NCBI GenBank assembly: GCA_944388175.1 | Contig: CALXHR010000003.1 | Span: 124,001 to 188,000 of the forward strand | Length of the DNA: 64,000 bases | Source: an uncultured Gemmiger sp. | GTDB taxonomy: Bacteria > Bacillota > Clostridia > Oscillospirales > Ruminococcaceae | Direction: 5' to 3' | Shown: piece after piece, positions 7,573-14,996 of the stretch | Layout of the letters: every line of letters starts with the position of its first letter | How positions within the stretch are numbered: the stretch's first letter is position 1 | Translations under genes and position numbers: made by a program | Notes under the pieces: generated by a model | Databases searched by the model: none | Seen by the model: only the letters and a program-made list of their open reading frames with translations | What the model was told of the DNA's origin: nothing

Positions 7573-8760
7573 ATGCCCAACGAAACGCCTGTGCGCGCGC
7601 TGGTACTGGCCGGCGGCGGCGCCAAGGGCAGCTACCAGGTCGGCGTCTGGCGCGCCTTGCAGGAACTGCAATGGACGCCGGGCATCATCACGGGGGCCAG
7701 CGTCGGCACGCTGAACGGCTGCATGTTTGCCAGCGGCAAGGCCGACGAAGTGGAACAGCTGTGGCGCACGATGGAAAGCCATGACGTGCTGGACGTGCCC
7801 GCCACCCGCGACGCCGACGAACTGCGCGCGTTTTTTCTGGATGTGATCCGCAGCGGCGGGCTGGACGTGCAGCCGCTGGCCGAGCAGATCGACGCGCTGA
7901 TTGACGAGGACGCCGTGCGCAGCTCGCCGATCCGGTTTGGGCTGGTGATGACCGAGATGGCCACCATGCGCAGCGTGCAGTGCCGCATGGAGGATATCCC
8001 CACCGGGCGGCTGAAAGAGTACCTGCTGGCGTCCAGCGCCTGTTTCCCGGCACTGCGCCCGCGGGAGATTGACGGCGTCAAATACATCGACGGCGGCTGG
8101 CGCGACAACATGCCGCTGCGGCTGGCCGCCGCCATGGGCGCGACCGAGCTGCTGGGCGTCGATATCGACGGCATCGGCATCATACCGCCCAACAACACCG
8201 GCCTGCCCACGCGCATTGTGCGCAGCCACTGGAACCTGGGCCCGACGCTGGATTTTGACCCGGCGCGCGCCGCGCGCAACATCGCGCTGGGGTACCTGGA
8301 CACGATGCGGCTGTTCGGCCGCTTTGGCGGCACAGCGTACGCGATTTTGCCGTCGGACGATGATTTTCTGGCGCGGTTTGCCGGGCAGTACCAGCGCCTG
8401 CTGGCCGAAGCCGAAGCCCGCAGCCCCGGCCTGGACCGCCTGGAAAGGCTGGCCCGCCAGCGCGCCGGGTACCCGCCGCCGTTTGCGCCCAACGCCAGCG
8501 CCCCCACGCGCGGCGCGCTGGCCCCGCTGGAACTGGCGGCCGAGCGCCTGCATGTGCCGGAGGACCTGCCCTACACCCCCAAACTGTTGGCCGCTACCTT
8601 TATGGGCAGCTTTGACAAAGACCCGGCCGACCGCTTCCCCGCCCTGCTGGACGGCAAGGAGGGCAGCGCCGTGGCCGAGCGCGCGGTGGCTGCCGCCGTG
8701 CCGGAGGAATTTGTGACCGCCCTGGTCAGCCGCGCGCTGGCCGAGACCCCTTTGCTGTAA
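7573..8760 (+). CDS. Patatin-like phospholipase
   Basis: Predicted lipid acyl hydrolase with a Ser-Asp catalytic dyad. The product has 395 residues with the patatin domain in the first 200. GGGAKG (residues 14-19) forms the oxyanion hole, the nucleophile is Ser43 in GASVG, and Asp173 is in the DGG motif. The remaining 190 residues are less conserved and largely helical. No signal peptide is seen, so it is probably cytoplasmic. AAGGAGGTG precedes the ATG at 7573. The gene lies 22 bases upstream of a divergent PTS Enzyme I and shares its transcript, an unusual pairing. Confidence 0.88.
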   Translation: MPNETPVRALVLAGGGAKGSYQVGVWRALQELQWTPGIITGASVGTLNGCMFASGKADEVEQLWRTMESHDVLDVPATRDADELRAFFLDVIRSGGLDVQPLAEQIDALIDEDAVRSSPIRFGLVMTEMATMRSVQCRMEDIPTGRLKEYLLASSACFPALRPREIDGVKYIDGGWRDNMPLRLAAAMGATELLGVDIDGIGIIPPNNTGLPTRIVRSHWNLGPTLDFDPARAARNIALGYLDTMRLFGRFGGTAYAILPSDDDFLARFAGQYQRLLAEAEARSPGLDRLERLARQRAGYPPPFAPNASAPTRGALAPLELAAERLHVPEDLPYTPKLLAATFMGSFDKDPADRFPALLDGKEGSAVAERAVAAAVPEEFVTALVSRALAETPLL

Positions 8761-8782
8761 TATCCGGACAGGAGGTCTGCCT

Positions 8783-10369
8783 ATGTATACGTTTTCCGGT
8801 GTGACCGCTTCCCAAGGTATTGTGATCGGCCCGGTGGAGCAGATCGACCATGGCACCGCCGGGCTGCACCGCATCGTGTGCGACCCGTTCCGCGAGCGCG
8901 CGCTGTACGACGTGGCCGTGGTGCTGGCCAAGGACGAACTGCGCCGGTTGAGCCAGCGCGCCAAAGGCCCCGACGCCGATATTCTGCTGTTCCAGATCGC
9001 CCTGTTGGAGGATGAATCCTTTACCAACGAGATCGGCGATTACATAGCCGCCGGGGCCGGCGGCGCCGCCGCGGTGGAACGCGCCGAGCAGATTTTTGCC
9101 GGGCGGTTGAGCAATGTGGATGACGAGTATATCCGCGAGCGCAGCGTCGATGTGCAGGACGTCTGCCGCCGCGTGGTGGATATCCTGGACGGCCGCCCGC
9201 GCCGCCGCCTGCACCTGCAGCGGCCCAGCATTTTGGTGGCGGACCGGTTTTTCCCCAGCGACCTGTTCAGTTTGGACCGCCGCATGATCCTGGGCCTGGC
9301 CAGCGACCAGGACAGCACCGTGAGCCATGCCGCCATCATGGCGCGCAGCATGGGCATCCCGGCGGTTGTCCAGCTGGGCGACGGCGTGGCGGCCCAGGCC
9401 GCTGGGCACCGCGCCATTCTGGACGCTTCGGGCGGGGACGCCGCGACGCTGACTGTGGAGCCGACCGGCGTGCACATGGCGCAGGCGGACTGCAAGATCG
9501 CCATCACCCGCCTGCACGGGCGCACGCCCGACCCGGTGGCGGCGCTGCCCTGCCTGACCAAAGACGGCACGGCGTTCCGCCTGCTGACGGCCATTAACGC
9601 CACCTCCGACCCGGCCGACCCGCTGCCGCAGGGCGCGGCCGGCACCGGGCTGCTGCGCACCGAATCGGTCATTTTGGACGACCTGCCCGAGGATGTGCAG
9701 TTTGCCAACCTGCGCAACCGGCTGCAGCACTCGGACGGGGCGATGATCGCGGTGCGCACCTGCGATACCAACGCCGACGACGATTCCCCCTGGACGGCCG
9801 AAATCCGCAGCCGGCTGAACGGCCACCGGCTGTTCTGGCCGCAGATCAAAGCGCTGCTGCGCGCGGCGCGCTACGGCGATTTGCATGTGCTGTTCCCCAT
9901 GATTGCCTGCGTAGAAGATTGGGAAACCTGCCTGCGCGAAGTGGAGATCTGCCGCACCGAGCTGCACAAGGCCGGGCTGGAAGTCTCGCCGCCGCCGTTC
10001 GGCTGCATTGTGGATACCCCCTCGGCCGCGCTGCTGGCCGGGGAACTGATCGACCACGGCGCGCAGACGCTGGCCATCGACCTGGAGGATTTGACCCGCT
10101 ACACGCTGGGCCTGGTGCAGGACCCGCTGGCCGCCGTGAACCGGGTGGACAACCCCGCCGTGCAGCGCCTGGTCAAAGAGACGCTGCAGCAGGCCAAAGC
10201 CCGCGGCGCCGAGGTCTACCTGTGCGGCATCACGGTGGACTGCCTTGCGCGCATCCCCGCCTACCTGCGGCTGGGCGTGCGGACGTTCAGCGCGGAACCC
10301 GCCGCGCTGCTGCCGCTGAAAAAACGGCTGCTGGAGATGGACCTGCGCGAACCGCCGGAAAAGGTGTGA
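8783..10369 (+). CDS. Divergent PTS Enzyme I (PEP-protein phosphotransferase) homologue
   Basis: The product has 528 residues and the three-part Enzyme I layout: N-terminal PEP-utiliser region, swivelling His domain, and C-terminal PEP-binding barrel. The phospho-histidine is kept (His182 in STVSHAAIMAR), as are Arg292 in GLLRTE, Arg325 in AVRTCD and Cys481 in LCG. The barrel is altered. The metal-site glutamate of VE-PSAALLA is Asp411, and the signature normally read as GTNDLTQY is DLEDLTRY (residues 433-440), so the conserved Asn is Glu435 while Asp436 stays. It is also shorter than typical Enzyme I (about 570). HPr lies 31 kb away. It may be an Enzyme I with changed specificity or a regulatory paralogue. 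Confidence 0.8.
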   Translation: MYTFSGVTASQGIVIGPVEQIDHGTAGLHRIVCDPFRERALYDVAVVLAKDELRRLSQRAKGPDADILLFQIALLEDESFTNEIGDYIAAGAGGAAAVERAEQIFAGRLSNVDDEYIRERSVDVQDVCRRVVDILDGRPRRRLHLQRPSILVADRFFPSDLFSLDRRMILGLASDQDSTVSHAAIMARSMGIPAVVQLGDGVAAQAAGHRAILDASGGDAATLTVEPTGVHMAQADCKIAITRLHGRTPDPVAALPCLTKDGTAFRLLTAINATSDPADPLPQGAAGTGLLRTESVILDDLPEDVQFANLRNRLQHSDGAMIAVRTCDTNADDDSPWTAEIRSRLNGHRLFWPQIKALLRAARYGDLHVLFPMIACVEDWETCLREVEICRTELHKAGLEVSPPPFGCIVDTPSAALLAGELIDHGAQTLAIDLEDLTRYTLGLVQDPLAAVNRVDNPAVQRLVKETLQQAKARGAEVYLCGITVDCLARIPAYLRLGVRTFSAEPAALLPLKKRLLEMDLREPPEKV

Positions 10370-10385
10370 CTGCGCCCGCCAAGAC

Positions 10386-10419
10386 AAAAACCGTTCCCCT
10401 TGATGGGGGAACGGTTTTT
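10386..10419. terminator. Bidirectional terminator between the Enzyme I homologue and the PASTA protein
   Basis: AAAAACCGTTCCCC pairs with GGGGAACGGTTTTT. The A run on one side and T run on the other let it end both convergent transcripts. Confidence 0.88.
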
Positions 10420-10448
10420 CTTTGGCGTCTTGGCGGCGGCGCGGGGGT

Positions 10449-12095
10449 TCAGCCGGTGCTTTCGGCCGGCGGCGCGGGTTCCGACGTGCTCTGCGCCTCA
10501 CTGGCGGCGGACTGCGAAACCATCCTGTCGTCGCGCTCGCCCGCGATGAACACGCTGACGATGGTTTTGCCCGCGTCAAAGCGGGTACCGGCCAGCACAT
10601 CGGTCTTGGCGACGCAGCCCTCGGCCATTGTGCCGTCGTTTTCCACGATCTGCATCTTATACTGGATGCCGCGCTCGTCAAGCTGCTTGCTGGCGTTGGC
10701 CTGCGTAAAGCCGATGATATCCGGCATTTCCACCAGGTTGGGGCCCTTGCTGACCACGATCTGCAAAATCTGCCCGTCGCCGGTGGCCAACGAACCGGCC
10801 GCCGGGTCCTGGCGGATGACAATGCCGGCCGCGATCTCGGAACTGTTTTCCTCCGTCATCACGATGCGGAAACTCTCATACAAATCGTTGCCTTTGATCT
10901 CGCTGGTATAGCGTTTGCCCACCAGGTCCGGCACCACCTGCGCGCCGTCGTCCTGCGGCTGCGCCGCGCTGGCGGCGGGCGTCGGCGTGGCGGTGGGCGT
11001 GGCGGCGGGTTCGTTGCCGCTGTCCAGCAGGCTCCAGATCAGCAGGATGGCCAGCACCGCAATGACCACCAGCGAAACGCCCATGATTTTGCGGGTGCTG
11101 ATCTGGTTGTCACCGCGCTCAAACATCGCGTTGGCCACGTTGGGGTCAGTCAGGGCGCTCATCAGTTCCGGCACCGTCTGCATGCGGCGGGCGGGGTCCA
11201 GCCGCAGCGCGCAGGCCAATACCTGCGAGAACCAGGTCGGCACGCCGGCTTCCAGGCTGTGGGCGGATTCCAGGCTGTCGCGCACGCTGCGCTGCGGCGC
11301 GGCGACCGGCGTCTGCCCCGTGACCAGGCGGTAACAGACGGCCCCCAGGGCGTAGACGTCGGTGTAGCGGCCGCTGAACTCGGCCGCCGAATACTGTTCC
11401 GGCGCGGCATAGCCGGGGTAAAGCTGGCTTTTGAGCTCGCTGCCGCCGGTGCGCAGCGCCAGCGTGCCGTAGCCGGTCAGGCGGGCGGTGCCGTCGATGG
11501 GCAGCAGGATGTTGTCCGGGCAGATGCCGCGGTGGATCAGCCCTGACTTGTGCAGCTGGGCCACGCCTTCCATGACCGGCTGCAGCAGCGTGCGGGCTTC
11601 GGCCGGGGTCAGCGTGCGGCTGCGCAGGCTGAGGTAATGCGTCAGCGTCATGCCTTTTTCGCTTTCCTCAATGCCGTAGACGGTGTTGTTTTCTTCCACC
11701 ACATCCAGGATGGTGTTCAGCCCCGTGGACGGCGTCAGGCTGCGCAGGTCGTCGTACAGGTCCTTAAAATCCATGCGGCTGGTTTTGAACAGCACCTCTT
11801 TGCCCTCTTTGGGCATCAGCATGCCGTCGGCGTTGCGGCCGTTGCACAGCGTGACGGGGAAATACTCTTTGATGAGCACGAACTTTTTTTCTTCGTTGAG
11901 CACGCCGCGGTAGCAAAGCCCGTCGCCGTCGGCGCTCAGGTAGCTGCCCACCGTGTAGCGCCCCGCCAGCTGGGTGCCCAGCGGCAGCGCGCCCTCAGGG
12001 TTCTGGTTTTGCAGCGGGCGCCCGCAGTGCGGGCAGGCCCCGCTGTAGCCGCCCGGCAGCGGCTGCAGGCAGTGCGGGCAAAGCAGTTCAGGCAT
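10449..12095 (-). CDS. Zinc-ribbon, degenerate Ser/Thr kinase and PASTA-repeat membrane protein
   Basis: The product has 548 residues. A zinc ribbon (Cys6, Cys9, Cys21, Cys24) is followed by a kinase-like domain (about 45-318), one membrane helix (about 338-357), a Thr/Pro/Ala linker, two PASTA repeats (about 386-451 and 454-519) and a Ser/Glu-rich tail. The family (PrkC/Stk-like) senses muropeptides through PASTA repeats. Here Lys76 and Asn195 remain, but the catalytic loop reads HRGICPDN (188-195), replacing the HRD aspartate, and the DFG position reads TGYG (207-210). The glycine loop is also poor. Both catalytic aspartates being lost suggests a pseudokinase. It starts with ATG at 12095 and follows yebC on the same strand. 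Confidence 0.85.
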   Translation of the reverse strand: MPELLCPHCLQPLPGGYSGACPHCGRPLQNQNPEGALPLGTQLAGRYTVGSYLSADGDGLCYRGVLNEEKKFVLIKEYFPVTLCNGRNADGMLMPKEGKEVLFKTSRMDFKDLYDDLRSLTPSTGLNTILDVVEENNTVYGIEESEKGMTLTHYLSLRSRTLTPAEARTLLQPVMEGVAQLHKSGLIHRGICPDNILLPIDGTARLTGYGTLALRTGGSELKSQLYPGYAAPEQYSAAEFSGRYTDVYALGAVCYRLVTGQTPVAAPQRSVRDSLESAHSLEAGVPTWFSQVLACALRLDPARRMQTVPELMSALTDPNVANAMFERGDNQISTRKIMGVSLVVIAVLAILLIWSLLDSGNEPAATPTATPTPAASAAQPQDDGAQVVPDLVGKRYTSEIKGNDLYESFRIVMTEENSSEIAAGIVIRQDPAAGSLATGDGQILQIVVSKGPNLVEMPDIIGFTQANASKQLDERGIQYKMQIVENDGTMAEGCVAKTDVLAGTRFDAGKTIVSVFIAGERDDRMVSQSAASEAQSTSEPAPPAESTG

Positions 12096-12116
12096 ACAGG
12101 TTTCCTTTCCCGGTAT

Positions 12117-12150
12117 AAAAAACGGAGAGCAAGGCGTACCTTCACTCTCC
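12117..12150 (-). terminator. Terminator of yebC
   Basis: On the minus strand GGAGAG-AAGG pairs with CCTT-CTCTCC around a short loop and is followed by GTTTTTT. Confidence 0.7.
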
Positions 12151-12165
12151 TGTTTGCGGTCGGTA

Positions 12166-12903
12166 TCAGCGGTCGAGGTCGTCCTCGTTTTCCAGGCTGT
12201 GCCAGGCGTTCTGTACGTCGTCGTCGTCGTCCAGCGCGTCCAGCAGCTTGCCCATCTGCGCCAGCTGGTCGGGGTCGGTCAGCGTCGTGGTGGTGGCGGG
12301 CACCTGGGCCACGTCGGCCGAAATAAAGCTGTAGCCCTTGTTCTGCAGCGCGTCGCAGACGGCGGTGAAGTTTTCCGGCGTGGTGGTGACCTGGGCGGCT
12401 TCCTCGCCGGCGTCAAAGTCCTCGGCCCCGGCGTCGAGGGCGTCCATCATCAGTTCGTCGGGGTCCTTGTCCTCCAAATCGACGACAATGACGCCCTTTT
12501 GGGTGAACATAAAGCTGACGCAGCCCATCTGGCCCAGGTTGCCGCCGAACTTGTCAAAGTAGTGGCGCATGTTGGCCGCGGTGCGGTTGCGGTTGTCGGT
12601 CAGCGTTTCGACCATGACCGCCACGCCGCCGGGGCCGTAGCCCTCATAGGTCATGGCTTCGTACTCGGCCTTGTCGCCGCCCTCGGCGCGCTTGATGATG
12701 CGCTGGATGTTGTCGTTGGGCACGCTGTTGGCCTTGGCCTTGGTGATGAGCGCCGCCAGCTTGGAGTTGGACGCCGGGTTGGCGCCGCCCTCTTTGACGG
12801 CGACGGCGATCTCGCGGCCGATCTTGGTAAACACCTTGGCGCGGGCGCCGTCGGTTTTCTCTTTCTTACGTTTGATATTGTTCCATTTGCTATGTCCGGA
12901 CAT
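12166..12903 (-). CDS. YebC/PmpR-family DNA-binding or translation-associated protein
   Basis: The product has 245 residues, the usual length, and belongs to the YebC/TACO1 family. Members were first described as DNA-binding regulators (PmpR), and some are now linked to ribosome function at difficult codons. The signature N-terminus MSGHSKWNNIKRKK is present, as are GREIAVAVKEGG, NDNIQRIIKRAEG and YEGYGPGGVAVMVE. The tail is strongly acidic (DALDDDDD). The start ATG at 12903 has GAGGGGG upstream. No partner gene nearby points to a specific target. Confidence 0.93.
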   Translation of the reverse strand: MSGHSKWNNIKRKKEKTDGARAKVFTKIGREIAVAVKEGGANPASNSKLAALITKAKANSVPNDNIQRIIKRAEGGDKAEYEAMTYEGYGPGGVAVMVETLTDNRNRTAANMRHYFDKFGGNLGQMGCVSFMFTQKGVIVVDLEDKDPDELMMDALDAGAEDFDAGEEAAQVTTTPENFTAVCDALQNKGYSFISADVAQVPATTTTLTDPDQLAQMGKLLDALDDDDDVQNAWHSLENEDDLDR

Positions 12904-13031
12904 GCGGTGGTCCCCCTCATATTTTCGTATTCATTCAGGCTTTTGGGCAAAAGCCGGCAAGTACCAGAAAAATATTATAGCACAACCGCACGTCCTTTTC
13001 AAGCCCCGTGGCAGGGCGCAGCACAGGCAGC

Positions 13032-13057
13032 AAAAAGGCCCCCGCCGTGCGGGGGCC
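13032..13057 (-). terminator. Terminator of the PucR/CdaR-type regulator gene
   Basis: GGCCCCCGC/GCGGGGGCC hairpin, followed on the minus strand by TTTTT. Confidence 0.85.
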
Positions 13058-13067
13058 GAAGCGGACG

Positions 13068-14153
13068 TCAATACTTGGCGGGGTTGGCGGACAGGTACTT
13101 TTTGACCATGAGCGCCACTTTAAAGACGATGGCGTCGTCGAAATTGCGCAGATCAAGCCCTGTGAGCTTGCGGATTTTTTCCAGCCGGTAGACCAGCGTA
13201 TTGCGGTGCACAAACAGGCCGCGGCTGGTCTCGGAGACATTGAGGTTATTCTCAAAAAAGCGCTGGATGGTGAACAGCGTCTCGGCGTCGAGGGAATCGA
13301 TGCTTTCCTGCTTGAACACTTCGCGCAGGAAGGCCTCGCACAGCGTCGTGGGCAGCTGGTAGATCAGGCGGGCGATGCCCAGGTGGTCGTAGCTGATGAC
13401 CTGGCGCTCGGTATCGAACACCTTGCCGACTTCCATGGCGATCTGCGCTTCTTTAAAGCTGGCGGCCAGGTCTTTGATGTTGCTGATGGGGGTGCCGATG
13501 CCGACGACCGCCTTGATGTAGTGGTCGCCCTGCAGCGTATCGACGATGGAAGCGGCCAGCTTTTCCATATCGCGGGTGGTGTTTTCGGGTTTGATCTCTT
13601 TGACGAGGACGGTGTCGCTCTCGCTGATATTAAAGACAAAGTCCTTCTGCTTATCCGGGAACAGGCCGCTGACGACGTCGTAGGCCGAGATATCGTTGCC
13701 GGAGGTCACGCGGATGAGCAGCACGACGCGCTCCACATCGGAGATGAAGTGCAGTTCGCGCGCTTTGGCGTAGATATCGCCCGGCAGGATATTATCGAGC
13801 ACAACGTTTTTGATAAAGTTGGTTTTGTCGAACTTTTCGTCGTGGTACTGTTTGATGCACTGCAAACTGACCGAGAGCATGGCGGCAAACTGCTCGGCCG
13901 TGGGGTCGGTGCCCTCGACAAACGCGGCGTAGTCGTTGTGCTTGGTGTTGGAGAACTGATGGTAGGAATACCCGTTGCGCACAAAGGCTTCGCCGCCCGC
14001 CTGGCGCGCGGCTGCCACGCCGTCGCGCACTTCGCCGATCTGCCCCAGTTCAGAGCAGGAGATGACGGTGCCGGTCTCATCCACGACACCGAGGACACGG
14101 TCTACTGCTTCTTTCATCTGGTAGACCACGTTCTGGAATACCCTGTTCGCCAT
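13068..14153 (-). CDS. PucR/CdaR-type transcriptional regulator
   Basis: The product has 361 residues. The N-terminal region resembles the sugar-diacid recognition domain of CdaR (FQNVVYQMKEAVDRVLGVVDETG, read in two parts). The C-terminal PucR-type helix-turn-helix contains FFENNLNVSETSRGLFVHRNT then LVYRLEKIRKLTGLDL. Such proteins activate genes for organic-acid or purine use. None of those genes is adjacent, so the ligand is unknown. The ATG at 14153 is preferred to the TTG at 14159 because GGGGAG then has normal spacing. It is a single-gene unit ended by a strong terminator. Confidence 0.85.
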   Translation of the reverse strand: MANRVFQNVVYQMKEAVDRVLGVVDETGTVISCSELGQIGEVRDGVAAARQAGGEAFVRNGYSYHQFSNTKHNDYAAFVEGTDPTAEQFAAMLSVSLQCIKQYHDEKFDKTNFIKNVVLDNILPGDIYAKARELHFISDVERVVLLIRVTSGNDISAYDVVSGLFPDKQKDFVFNISESDTVLVKEIKPENTTRDMEKLAASIVDTLQGDHYIKAVVGIGTPISNIKDLAASFKEAQIAMEVGKVFDTERQVISYDHLGIARLIYQLPTTLCEAFLREVFKQESIDSLDAETLFTIQRFFENNLNVSETSRGLFVHRNTLVYRLEKIRKLTGLDLRNFDDAIVFKVALMVKKYLSANPAKY

Positions 14154-14322
14154 ATGCAATGACTCCCCTTTTTGTTCGTTTGGGCCTTTGGCAAACTGCC
14201 GTATGGTAAACTGCCCGAAAACAGAAAGCTCTTGATGTATATTTTACACAAGTAACTTGGCTTTTGCAACATATTTTAACGAAAAAAGCAAGATTTTCTT
14301 GTACAGTTTTGTTTTTGTGCCC

Positions 14323-14358
14323 AAAAAACCCCGCCCAAAACGGATTTGGCGGGGTTTT
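14323..14358 (-). terminator. Terminator of the glycan-initiation operon
   Basis: AAAACCCCGCC/GGCGGGGTTTT stem, followed on the minus strand by a T run (14323-14328). Confidence 0.88.
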
Positions 14359-14365
14359 GCTTCCG

Positions 14366-14992
14366 TCATTTTGACGGGTCCTGCTCTGCGGGGTCCTGCA
14401 AAGCGCCGGTGCCGCCCTCGACAACGCCGCGGCGCTGGAACACATAGGCGAAACTGCGGAAAAAGATTTTGCAGTCCATGCCAAAGGTCACATGGGCCGC
14501 GTATTCGCCGTCATAGCGCGCCTTGACGTCGATGGGCAGTTCGTCCCGCCCGTTGACCTGCGCCAGGCCGGTCAGGCCGGGGCGGATGTCGTTGGCATGC
14601 ACGCGGTCGCGCGCTTCAATCAGGTCATACTGGTTGTACAGCGCCGGCCGCGGGCCGATGATGCTCATCTGCCCGACCAGAATGTTGTAAATCTGCGGCA
14701 GTTCATCCAGGCTGGTCTTGCGCAAAAACGCGCCGCTTTTGGTGATGTAGCTGTCGGGGTTCTGCAAAAGATGGGTGGGCACGTCGTGCGGGGTATCGCC
14801 GCGCATTGTGCGGAATTTGAGGATGTTGAAATGCGCTTTGCCCCGGCCCACGCGGCGCTGGCGGAAAAACACCGGCCCGGGCGAATCGCACTTGATCCAC
14901 ACGGCGATGACCGCCATGGGGATGGCCAGCACGACCACCGCCGCGAGCGAGAGCACAAAATCCAGAATGCGTTTGAAACAGCGCTGATACAT
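14366..14992 (-). CDS. Undecaprenyl-phosphate phosphosugar transferase
   Basis: Starts assembly of a surface glycan by moving a sugar phosphate from a nucleotide sugar onto the lipid carrier at the inner membrane face. The product has 208 residues, the short PglC-like form. One membrane hairpin (about 10-33) precedes the catalytic region with DSPGPVFFRQRRVGR, ILKFRTM, and the P-R-P signature in KTSLDELPQ to SIIGPRPAL. AAGGAGGGGTG precedes the ATG. It lies four bases after the CapD-type dehydratase gene, which probably makes its UDP-sugar substrate. Confidence 0.9.
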   Translation of the reverse strand: MYQRCFKRILDFVLSLAAVVVLAIPMAVIAVWIKCDSPGPVFFRQRRVGRGKAHFNILKFRTMRGDTPHDVPTHLLQNPDSYITKSGAFLRKTSLDELPQIYNILVGQMSIIGPRPALYNQYDLIEARDRVHANDIRPGLTGLAQVNGRDELPIDVKARYDGEYAAHVTFGMDCKIFFRSFAYVFQRRGVVEGGTGALQDPAEQDPSK

Positions 14993-14996
14993 GGTG

